This document shows positions 1 through 7,729 of a stretch of 40,660 nt of DNA, one piece after another (the first letter of the stretch is position 1; each line of letters begins with the position of its first letter). A program made the translations under genes and the position numbers. The notes beneath the pieces were generated by a model, which was not told where the DNA came from, made no database searches, and saw only the letters and a list, made by a program, of their open reading frames with translations. The stretch is from a bacterium (lineage in GTDB: Bacteria; JAJRZV01): NCBI GenBank assembly GCA_024275095.1, contig JAJRZV010000093.1, positions 1 through 40,660 on the forward strand, written 5' to 3'.

Positions 1-579
1 ATCCTGATTTACCGCGCTGAAGGGGTGCCGGTGGGTGCGGACCAGGTGCCCCATATTGAGCTCACACGGGAAATTGCACGTCGCTTTAACCATTTTTACG
101 GAGAAACGTTTCCTGAGCCCAAACAGATACTCATGCCTGTTGCGAAAATTCCAGGGACAGACGGTCGAAAAATGTCAAAATCCTATAACAATGCCGTGTA
201 CCTGAGCGAACCTTTGAAGGATGTTGAGATGAAAATACTTACCATGAAGACGGATACACGGCGGATGCGGCGTAAGGACCCTGGTGAACCAGAAGATTGT
301 CCTGTGTTTGACCTTCACCGTGTGTATTCCTCAGAGGAAGAGAGATCTGAAATTGTTCAGGGTTGTCGTACAGCCGGTATAGGGTGCATTGATTGCAAAA
401 AGATACTCCTCGCACACCTCATTCCACACCTTGAAGAACACCAACGTCGTCGAGAAGAGGTGAGAGTGGAGAATGTAGTAGAAGTTCTCAGAGAAGGGTC
501 TCGCAAGGCTGCGGAAGTAGCGGAGCGCACTATGGAAGTGGTGAGACAGCGTGTGCGTCTGGTGGAGATATGGACATGA
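1..579 (+). CDS. trpS: Tryptophanyl-tRNA synthetase, C-terminal part (5' end outside window)
   Basis: Class I aminoacyl-tRNA synthetase that charges tRNA-Trp in the cytoplasm. The frame is open from base 1, so the N-terminal part with the HIGH motif lies upstream of the window; 192 residues are visible. Seen: the stretch GVPVGADQVPHIELTREIARRFN, typical of TrpS, here split as GADQVPHIELTR, followed by the class I signature KMSKS (about bases 169-183) and the helical anticodon-binding C-terminal part. The stop codon overlaps the start of scpA by 10 bases, so the two are probably cotranscribed. Nothing in the visible part looks damaged. Confidence 0.95.
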   Translation: MLIYRAEGVPVGADQVPHIELTREIARRFNHFYGETFPEPKQILMPVAKIPGTDGRKMSKSYNNAVYLSEPLKDVEMKILTMKTDTRRMRRKDPGEPEDCPVFDLHRVYSSEEERSEIVQGCRTAGIGCIDCKKILLAHLIPHLEEHQRRREEVRVENVVEVLREGSRKAAEVAERTMEVVRQRVRLVEIWT

Positions 580-1295
580 GGCAGCTGATTCTCAATTTTC
601 ACCTGGATATATTTGAAGGCCCGCTGGACCTGTTGCTTTACCTCATAAGGAGAAATGAATTCGATATATTTGATATTCCCATTGCTGATATTACCGCGCA
701 GTATCTGGAGTATCTGAAAGTACTGGAACAAATTGGAATCGATACACTTGCCGATTATATGGCCATGGCTGCTTTGCTTATGGAGATTAAATCGAAGATG
801 CTTTTACCGCGTGATGAAGAGGAAGTTAGAGAGGGTGAAGAAGGGGAGGAGGATCCCCGGGGACGTCTGGTGGAGATGCTACTTACCTATCAAACCTTTC
901 AGTGGGCTGCTGAACAGCTCAATGAACTTCCGCAGCTTGATAGAGATGAATTCACCCGGCCTGTACGCAAGCGTGAACCAGGTGAGGCGCGATTTGAAGA
1001 TTTATCTCCATATGAACTGGCCCGTGCATATGCGGACACATTATCGCGACGACCTTCTATAAAAGTGGAAGTAGAAACAATGGACGTCGTGGATAAGGTG
1101 CGTGAGCTCAGCGAACTTTTGCACCGGCAACGGGAACTGCTTTTTACGAATCTGGTAGAAGGCAAGTCACGCATGGAAAAGGCTGTGTACTTTCTCGCTC
1201 TTCTTGATGTTGTTGTCCGTGGCCTTGCGCTTGCGCATCAGGAAAGATTGTTCGGAGACATTCTCGTGAAATCGAGGGTTATCAGTGGAAGCTGA
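570..1295 (+). CDS. scpA: Segregation and condensation protein A
   Basis: Kleisin subunit of the bacterial SMC-ScpAB condensin, which compacts and separates chromosomes. The 241-residue protein has the family N-terminus (FEGPLDLLLYLIRRNEFDIF), then the helix LADYMAMAALLMEIKSKMLL, an acidic linker (residues about 90-100) and a C-terminal winged-helix segment. Length is normal for ScpA. The ATG at 570 overlaps the end of trpS and the stop overlaps the scpB start by 11 bases, which indicates translational coupling. No SMC gene is in the window. Confidence 0.95.
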   Translation: MDMRQLILNFHLDIFEGPLDLLLYLIRRNEFDIFDIPIADITAQYLEYLKVLEQIGIDTLADYMAMAALLMEIKSKMLLPRDEEEVREGEEGEEDPRGRLVEMLLTYQTFQWAAEQLNELPQLDRDEFTRPVRKREPGEARFEDLSPYELARAYADTLSRRPSIKVEVETMDVVDKVRELSELLHRQRELLFTNLVEGKSRMEKAVYFLALLDVVVRGLALAHQERLFGDILVKSRVISGS

Positions 1296-1863
1296 CATCA
1301 GGCCTATTGTGGAAGCCATACTTTTTGCATCAGAAGATCCCGTAACTCCCGAGTCTTTAAAAAAGGTATTTCCAGCACTGACTTTGGAGGAACTGGTCCG
1401 GGTTCTGGAAGATCTTTTCTTAGAGTATGAACATGCGAAAGGTCGAGGTTTTCATATTCGAAAAGTAAAGGGTGGATACCAGTTTCGTACAAAACCTGTG
1501 TATTCTCAGTGGGTTCTCAAATATCAGGAAGCCAAACCACAAAAGCTTTCACGTGCAGCTCTCGAGGTTCTCGCCATCATTGCTTATCGGCAACCCATTA
1601 CACGACCTGAAATTGAAAACATCCGGGGAGTTGACTCTTCTGGTGCTCTCAAGAGTTTAATAGAAAAGAATCTTGTGAAAACGTCCGGAAGAAAAGATGT
1701 TCCTGGACGCCCCCTCATGTATGTGACAACCAGTCGCTTCCTCGAGGTATTTGGTTTGAATTCTCTGGAGGATTTGCCCCCGCTCAAGGAGGAAGAAATC
1801 AAAGAGAGAGCTGCAGAAGCAGGGGCTCTTCAGAGTTTGTTTTCCAATGACAAAAAAGAATGA
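1285..1863 (+). CDS. scpB: Segregation and condensation protein B
   Basis: Tandem winged-helix protein that dimerises and binds the ScpA kleisin in the SMC complex. The 192-residue product starts at a GTG (1285) inside the scpA tail. Recognisable blocks are IVEAILFASEDPVTPESL near the N-terminus, LSRAALEVLAIIAYRQPITRPEIENIRGVDS at residues about 95-125 (split: ALEVLAIIAYRQPITR / IRGVDS), and the GRPLMYVTT segment near the C-terminus. Length is usual for the family. The 3' end overlaps the next gene by 17 bases. Confidence 0.95.
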   Translation: MEADIRPIVEAILFASEDPVTPESLKKVFPALTLEELVRVLEDLFLEYEHAKGRGFHIRKVKGGYQFRTKPVYSQWVLKYQEAKPQKLSRAALEVLAIIAYRQPITRPEIENIRGVDSSGALKSLIEKNLVKTSGRKDVPGRPLMYVTTSRFLEVFGLNSLEDLPPLKEEEIKERAAEAGALQSLFSNDKKE

Positions 1864-2524
1864 ACTTTTGCGTACCCGTTACCGCCAGTATATTGAAGAG
1901 CAGCTTGAACTCGCTTTAAAGGTCAGAATTAAACCGCTCAAAAGAAAAGTACGCTATGTGGCTGGAGTGGATGCCTCTTTCCCCGGCAATTATGTGCGTG
2001 CTGCTGCTGTTGTTATCGATGTGGCAACGTTTGAAACCGTTGATGAGGCGGTGGGTGAGCTTCCTGTGGAGCATCCGTACGTACCCACATTGCTCTACCT
2101 GCGGGAAGGTCCTGCTCTTCTCAAAGCCCTCCTCTCCCTCCGGCGAACCCCGGACGTGGTACTCGTGGATGGACAGGGAATCCTGCACCCCCGGCGCTTT
2201 GGTGAAGCGTGTTATATTGGAGTACACTCGGGGATGCCCGTGGCAGGGGTGGCTAAAAGTCGTCTTGCCGGCAGGCACAGGCCGGTGAAATTAAAAAAAG
2301 GTTTGTGGGAACCTGTGTATGTAGAGGGAGAACTTCGTGGGGCCGTGCTGTGTACACGCGATAATGTCAAACCAGTATATGTGTCACCGGGCCATTTAAT
2401 GGATCTTAATGACGCGCTTAATATTACCCTTCAGGCAACCGGTTCTTATCGCATTCCAGAGCCACTGCGACGTGCTCATAAGTTGGCCGGGTCTTCGGGA
2501 TCATCTCGCACAGGCTGTGGATAG
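1847..2524 (+). CDS. nfi: Endonuclease V (deoxyinosine 3' endonuclease)
   Basis: DNA repair nuclease that cuts one base 3' of deoxyinosine left by adenine deamination. The 225-residue protein carries the family residues: VAGVDASF with Asp42, YVPTLLYLRE with Tyr78 and Glu88, and VLVDGQGILHPRRFGEA with Asp108 and His114; these correspond to the Mg-binding and catalytic positions in Thermotoga EndoV. The ATG overlaps scpB by 17 bases, so the repair gene is embedded in the scpAB operon. The C-terminal tail (GSSGSSRTGCG) is low complexity and probably not structural. Confidence 0.95.
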   Translation: MTKKNELLRTRYRQYIEEQLELALKVRIKPLKRKVRYVAGVDASFPGNYVRAAAVVIDVATFETVDEAVGELPVEHPYVPTLLYLREGPALLKALLSLRRTPDVVLVDGQGILHPRRFGEACYIGVHSGMPVAGVAKSRLAGRHRPVKLKKGLWEPVYVEGELRGAVLCTRDNVKPVYVSPGHLMDLNDALNITLQATGSYRIPEPLRRAHKLAGSSGSSRTGCG

Positions 2525-2534
2525 GAGCATTTTC

Positions 2535-3413
2535 ATGTCGTGGTTTTCATATGCACTTTTGTGTGCTTTTTCCCTATCAGCAGCTGATCTTATCTCCAAA
2601 ATGCTCCTTGCGCAGGAGGACCATCTCACAGTGGCATTTGCACGATGGGCCTACGCGGCACCTTTTCTTTTGCCATTTTTTCTGCTGAACCGTGAAAGCA
2701 TTTTTCAGGTTAACCCCGGTGTTTTTGTGTTCACGCTGGCCATACTGATGCCATTGGAAATTCTTGCCGTCATCTTTTACATGAAGGCTTATCGTTTAAG
2801 TGACCTTTCCCTTGCCGCGCCTTTCCAATCTTTTACACCTGTATTTGCCATGGTGATAGCGTTTTTCTTGTTAAGAGAGGTCCCGCGCCCCCTTGGTTTG
2901 CTCGGTGTTCTGTGTGTGGTTGCTGGTGGATACATCATGGGGGCCGGGGTTGGAGGCTGGAAGGGCCTTGCCACTCCGATCAGGAATCTTGCCAGCGAAA
3001 AAGGCACTCTTTACATGCTGGCTGTTGCTTTTATTTACGGTATCACCTCTGTGATGGGCAAAGTTGGCGTGTTGCAAATAGGGAGTATTGCTTTTGCGGG
3101 CCTTTACATTCCTTTGCTCAGTGTTGTGTTTGCAGTATTTCTCGCTTTTTATCATCCAAAAGCGCTCAAAGAGGCATTTTCCAGACCCGTGCACTTTTTA
3201 TTGCTGGGTTTTTTTATCGCGATTATGGTGTACACGCACTTTCGGGCCATCGAACTCATCGACGTGGCTTACATGATTTCCGTCAAACGATTCAGCATGG
3301 TAATAGCGGTGATCCTGGGACGTTTTCTTTTGAAAGAACGTTTCTTTTTTGCGAGACTAACAGGAGGAGCGGTGATGTTTATGGGGGTGGTATTCATCGC
3401 CCTCTGGTCATGA
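2535..3413 (+). CDS. DMT-superfamily (EamA-like) permease
   Basis: Inner-membrane protein of 292 residues with about ten hydrophobic segments and the two-repeat architecture of EamA-type drug/metabolite transporters. The substrate cannot be read from sequence. I chose the ATG at 2535 because it has an upstream AGGAGC and opens directly into the first membrane helix (MSWFSYALLCAFSLSAADL); an in-frame start further upstream would lie inside the nfi gene. LISKMLL at the end of helix 1 and AAPFQSFTPVFAMVIAFFLL in the first repeat resemble the family. The stop overlaps the next ATG (ATGA), suggesting an operon with the purine permease. Confidence 0.85.
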   Translation: MSWFSYALLCAFSLSAADLISKMLLAQEDHLTVAFARWAYAAPFLLPFFLLNRESIFQVNPGVFVFTLAILMPLEILAVIFYMKAYRLSDLSLAAPFQSFTPVFAMVIAFFLLREVPRPLGLLGVLCVVAGGYIMGAGVGGWKGLATPIRNLASEKGTLYMLAVAFIYGITSVMGKVGVLQIGSIAFAGLYIPLLSVVFAVFLAFYHPKALKEAFSRPVHFLLLGFFIAIMVYTHFRAIELIDVAYMISVKRFSMVIAVILGRFLLKERFFFARLTGGAVMFMGVVFIALWS

Positions 3414-4741
3414 AAGGGATAATTGAAAAATTTTTCAGGTTTTCTCAGAATCACACCACACTCGGCACGGAAATAAGAGCGGGTCTTGTGACATTTGCCA
3501 CAATGGCCTACATCATCGTGGTGAATCCGGCAATTCTTTCCGATCCTTCCGGGGCAGGGATGGACTTTCGAGCTGTACTTACAGCCACGTGTGTTGCTTC
3601 GGCTGTTGCTACTCTTATGATGGGACTTGTGGCCAATTATCCCATCGCTCTTGCACCCGGTATGGGCCTCAACGCATTTTTCAGCTATACCATGTGCCAT
3701 ATGATGGGAATACCCTGGCAGGGCGCTCTCGCTATGGTCGCCATCTCGGGCATGGTTTTCCTGGTTCTTGCTGTTTCTGGGGCAGGAGAACGGATATTCT
3801 CCGCTGTCCCCCATTGTATTCGCATTGGTACAGCGGCAGGCATCGGCCTTTTCATTGCATTTATCGGGTTGCAGAAGGGTGGAATAGTTGTGAGTCACCC
3901 TGTGACAATGGTAACCCTGGGGGACATGACCGCACCTCACACATTACTGGCGCTTGTTGGTTTGATTTTTACGGTTGTGCTGATGGTACTGAATGTAAAA
4001 GGAGCTATTCTTATCGGAATTATCGGTACAGGTGTTGTGGCGGCTTTAACAGGAATGGTGAAGGTGGAACATATTGTTTCGACACCCACCATATCAGCCA
4101 CAGCCTTCCACCTGAATTTCCATCACCTTTTCAACACCACCGGCATTTTCGTGATATTCACATTGCTTTTTGTTGACGTGTTCGATACTCTTGGCACATT
4201 TATGGGTATTGGAGAGGCAGGAGGTTTTATCAAAGAAGGACGGTTCCCTCGAATCAACCAGGCTCTCTTCGCAGATGCAGCCGGTACACTCACCGGAGCG
4301 CTTGTTGGAACATCTACAGTGACATCTTACATTGAATCAGCAGCAGGAATTAGCGAAGGTGGCCGTACCGGATTCGCGGCTGTGGTAACTGCACTTCTGT
4401 TTCTCATCGCTCCTTTTTTTGCTCCTCTCGCCGAAGTTTTTGGAACAGGCATTACTGTTGACGGTGTTACCTACAATCCCGTAACAGCTCCAGCGCTTAT
4501 TGTTGTGGGCCTCCTGATGGTTCAACATATCAATCGCGTGAACTGGGCGCAAATAGACGAAGCCTTTGTCGCGTTTATTACCATGATCTCCATGCCTCTC
4601 ACTTACAGCATTTCAGACGGGCTTGCACTGGGTTTCATTTCGTACGCACTGGTGAAAGCTTTTACAGGCCGTATCCGGGAGGTGGGCTGGACATGCGGCC
4701 TGATAGCGCTTTTCTGTCTCATACGCTTTGCCACCATGTAA
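3410..4741 (+). CDS. NCS2-family permease (AzgA/PbuG-like, purine uptake)
   Basis: Inner-membrane nucleobase:cation symporter of 443 residues, about 12-14 membrane segments. Seen: GTEIRAGLVTFATMAYIIVV at the N-terminus, YPIALAPGMGLNAFFSYT, DVFDTLGTFMGIGEAGGF and SYIESAAGISEGGRTGFAAV. These are hallmarks of the AzgA/PbuG branch, which imports adenine, guanine or hypoxanthine, rather than the UraA/xanthine branch. The ATG at 3410 overlaps the preceding stop by 4 bases. The exact purine cannot be assigned. Gene ends 27 bases before the malic enzyme start. Confidence 0.9.
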   Translation: MKGIIEKFFRFSQNHTTLGTEIRAGLVTFATMAYIIVVNPAILSDPSGAGMDFRAVLTATCVASAVATLMMGLVANYPIALAPGMGLNAFFSYTMCHMMGIPWQGALAMVAISGMVFLVLAVSGAGERIFSAVPHCIRIGTAAGIGLFIAFIGLQKGGIVVSHPVTMVTLGDMTAPHTLLALVGLIFTVVLMVLNVKGAILIGIIGTGVVAALTGMVKVEHIVSTPTISATAFHLNFHHLFNTTGIFVIFTLLFVDVFDTLGTFMGIGEAGGFIKEGRFPRINQALFADAAGTLTGALVGTSTVTSYIESAAGISEGGRTGFAAVVTALLFLIAPFFAPLAEVFGTGITVDGVTYNPVTAPALIVVGLLMVQHINRVNWAQIDEAFVAFITMISMPLTYSISDGLALGFISYALVKAFTGRIREVGWTCGLIALFCLIRFATM

Positions 4742-4768
4742 TTACATTAATAAAGGAGGTGGTATTCC

Positions 4769-6235
4769 ATGACAACCGAAGGAGTGACTTCACCGAGTTA
4801 CAGCTTTATTGTACGTCTTCGCATTCCCAATAAACCGGGAATGCTTGCAAGGGTGCTTTCCAGAGTGGGGAAAGCCGGAGGCAATATGGGAGCAATTGAT
4901 CTGGTACGTACGGAGGGTGAGCATATTCTCAGAGACCTTACCATATATGCCAGGGACGCAGAGCATGAACGCAAAATCGTGAAAAACATCGAAAAAATTA
5001 ACGGTATCGAAATCGTGAATGTTTCAGACCGGACCTTTCTCTATCACCTGGGTGGCAAACTGGAAGTGGTACCAAGGCGGCCTGTCAAAACGCGCGATGA
5101 CCTTTCGATTGCATACACTCCCGGTGTGGCCAGGGTGTGTCGAGCCATTTATGAAGATCAGGACAAGGTGTTCAACCTGACGATGCGGGGCAACCTTGTG
5201 GCCATCGTCACAGATGGAACGGCGGTTCTCGGTTTGGGTGATATCGGCCCGGAGGCCGCACTTCCTGTAATGGAAGGCAAAGCCATGCTTTTCAAAACCT
5301 TCGCAGGAGTGGATGCTTTTCCCGTTTGTCTCAAGACAAAAGATGTTGACGAGATTGTGAAAGTGGTGGAGAAAATTGCTCCTGTATTTGGTGGCATAAA
5401 CCTGGAAGATATATCCGCTCCAAGGTGTTTTGAAATCGAAGAGAAATTACAGAAAAGATTGGATGTACCTGTTTTCCATGATGACCAGCACGGCACGGCC
5501 ATAGTTGTTCTTGCTGCACTTTACAATGCTCTCAAACTTACGGGGAAGAGAATGGAAGATTTAAAAATCGTTATAAATGGTGCAGGTGCGGCGGGGGTTG
5601 CCGTGACTCGACTTCTTCTCAAAGCGGGAGCCAAAAACATCATTATATGTGATAGGGCAGGTGTGATTTACAGGGGGCGCAAAAAACACATGAATTTTGC
5701 CAAAGAGTGGCTCGCTTAAAAGACCAATCCGGAGATGTGCAAAGGCTCACTGGCCAGTGCCGTAAAGGGGGCGGATGTGTTTATCGGTCTTTCATCTCCG
5801 GGTGTGTTGACAGTGGAGATGTTAAAAACCATGCAGAAAGACCCCGTCATATTTGCTATGGCGAATCCTGTACCTGAAATCATGCCGGAAGAAGCTGCTC
5901 CGTATGCTCGCGTGATAGCCACGGGACGATCTGATTATCCCAACCAGATAAACAATGCCCTTGTGTTTCCTGGATTTTTTAGGGGCCTTCTGGACGTGAG
6001 AGCCAAAAAGGTGACTGATGAAATGAAGATGGCTGCCGCCCAGGCTCTTGCCCGGGTGGTGAAGGATGGAGAACTCAGCGAGGAATACATTATTCCCAGT
6101 ATTTTTAACCGAGACGTTGTCCCCGCAGTGGCTCGGGCTGTGAGCAGGGTAGCTGTGAAACGAGGCCTGGCTCGAAGGCCACGAAAAGAAGCGAAGGAGG
6201 AAGAGACCTTTCCTCTGGGCGGTTTGCCTGCGTAG
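4769..6235 (+). pseudogene. ACT-domain NAD(P)-dependent malic enzyme, interrupted by an in-frame TAA
   Basis: Malic enzyme (malate to pyruvate + CO2 + NAD(P)H) with an N-terminal ACT regulatory domain (residues about 10-88). Catalytic landmarks are present: Tyr116 (SIAYTPGVARVC), Lys171, Glu213-Asp214 (LEDISAPRCF), Asp238-Asp239 (FHDDQHGTAI) and the Rossmann motif GAGAAG at 271-276. At codon 317 (bases 5717-5719) a TAA interrupts the alignment between EWLA and KTNPEMCKGSLASAVKG; the same frame then continues for 171 codons with normal family sequence (ADVFIGLSSPGVLT, FAMANPVPEIMP, NNALVFPGFFRGLLD). No frameshift is needed, only one changed codon. A strong GGAGG site precedes the ATG. It may be a sequence error, a recent nonsense mutation or a recoded codon; truncation would remove the second half of the NAD domain. 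Confidence 0.9.
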
Positions 6236-6343
6236 GTATTCCTGTTTTACTCAAAGGGTTGCGAGTATTTGAAAAGAAATTTTCTCTGCTCGGGGAAAGA
6301 GAATGAAATGTATGTTGTCAGCTTGGGAACAAAGCACGGATTT
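6236..6343. other. Convergent intergenic spacer
   Basis: Short gap between the malic enzyme and the convergent beta-barrel gene. It holds a weak stem, TTCTCT and AGAGAA around a 10-base loop near 6280-6302, without a convincing T-tract. I see no gene here. Confidence 0.4.
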
Positions 6344-7729
6344 TTAGAAGAATGCGTTGAGTGAGACTTCCAGCATGTAAAGAGGTCGTGTGGAGTCAGG
6401 ATTGATGGTATTCACAAAGGCTGCTGCCACACCACCGGGGACGAAGAACGTGTTAACCACGTCCACTACCAGATGTGGTGAGAGTTGATAGCGAAGTGCC
6501 CCGTCTATTTCCACTCCGGTAAACCACTTTCCACGAGCATTATTGTTGTTAAGTGCCATGCCCGCTCCGGCAATTCCCATGAGCAGAAGACGTGGACGCG
6601 GATAATAGTAAATGCCTGCATCGGCCAGCAAAAATCCTGTTCTGGAGCGGAAGAATGCTCCCACGCGCTGACTTGTACGTTCATCCAGATTGTCTCCCCT
6701 GTCTCGCAGTTCATCTTCCGTGAATACGAGAGTGCGACTGAGTGAGCGGCCGGAATAGAGAAAGGCGTAATTTTCGCCGCTGCGCTCGTGCGTATCATCC
6801 GGGCTGAGCACCAGCAGGCTCATGCTCCAGCCGAAATTACCGCTTTCTTCTGCGCCTGCCAGCCCCGGAACAACACGGCCGTCCACGTATTTACCCCATG
6901 CCGTGCGTGCTGCTCCGTACATGTAGTATATCTGGAGGGCCCCGGCGGTATGCCTCTCGTCGCTTCCGTCCCAGGCCCCCCTGTTGGTCCAGCCGACCTG
7001 CAACGCCAAGTCTGCACCAAAAGTCGAAAATTCTTGAGACCGTGTTATGTGAACCACGGGTGTGAAAAGCCATGTGTGCCTGATGATGACTTCTGCGTCG
7101 TACAGCCCGTACAAGCCGGCCTGTATGGTCCATCCTTTTACTCCGGAGAAAGTAGTGGAAACGCCCCAGGGAAAAATGTCGTGTCGAAAATTGTTGAAAT
7201 CGAGGTTCGCGCTTTCGTAGTTTTGGTCAGGCAGTTGGCCTGCAAAAAATTCGATAGGCCTTTCAGAAAGATTTATGCGCACACGTACAGCACCCAGCCA
7301 GTGGTTGAGGAAGAGGCCTGTGGGATCTGCCACGTACTGGTATCCTGCTCTGATCCACAGGTATTCGTCTGCTTTGACTTCTGCGTATATCTGGCGGTGT
7401 TTGAGGACAAGGCCTTTTTCAGAGTATGAAAACGCTTCTGCTGTGTTCCTGCTCCAGATGTTGAGTCCCAGTTCAGCTTCCCAGTAAACGCGCAGGTCTT
7501 CTCCCACCAGAAGTGAGAACTTGGGATTAAAGAATGTCCCCGCATATCCCACGCTCTGACCAGCAGGTTTGTAGTAAGGCCTCGAGGAGTCAAAGTCACT
7601 GTCGGTTTTGTAAATTATCAGGTTCTGGAGGTAACCACATAGACGGGCCTTTACCTCTGCTCCGCGAGCATCCGAAAGAAAGAAAAATACGATGGCAAAA
7701 ATTGCGGATATGTAACGAACCTTCTTCAT
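6344..7729 (-). CDS. Putative outer-membrane beta-barrel protein
   Basis: Protein of 461 residues with a Sec signal peptide (KKVR, then a hydrophobic core ISAIFAIVFFFL, probable cleavage after DARG-A near residue 23). The mature part alternates aromatic and small residues in short strands (FNPKFSLLVGEDLRVYWEAELG, here as FSLLVGEDLRVYWEAEL) and ends in Phe (EVSLNAFF), as outer-membrane barrels do. No specific family is recognised; porin-like or adhesin roles are possible. Its ATG overlaps the stop of the upstream GH5 gene (ATGA), so the two are cotranscribed from the promoter at about 10075-10104, and it may serve glycan uptake or display linked to that hydrolase. Confidence 0.75.
   Translation of the reverse strand: MKKVRYISAIFAIVFFFLSDARGAEVKARLCGYLQNLIIYKTDSDFDSSRPYYKPAGQSVGYAGTFFNPKFSLLVGEDLRVYWEAELGLNIWSRNTAEAFSYSEKGLVLKHRQIYAEVKADEYLWIRAGYQYVADPTGLFLNHWLGAVRVRINLSERPIEFFAGQLPDQNYESANLDFNNFRHDIFPWGVSTTFSGVKGWTIQAGLYGLYDAEVIIRHTWLFTPVVHITRSQEFSTFGADLALQVGWTNRGAWDGSDERHTAGALQIYYMYGAARTAWGKYVDGRVVPGLAGAEESGNFGWSMSLLVLSPDDTHERSGENYAFLYSGRSLSRTLVFTEDELRDRGDNLDERTSQRVGAFFRSRTGFLLADAGIYYYPRPRLLLMGIAGAGMALNNNNARGKWFTGVEIDGALRYQLSPHLVVDVVNTFFVPGGVAAAFVNTINPDSTRPLYMLEVSLNAFF

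Noticed and set aside
4739-4741. Genome-wide reassignment of TAA as a sense codon
   Set aside because: TAA clearly ends several intact genes in the window (for example at 4741, 17778, 27544, 40212), so only a context-dependent effect or error is possible.
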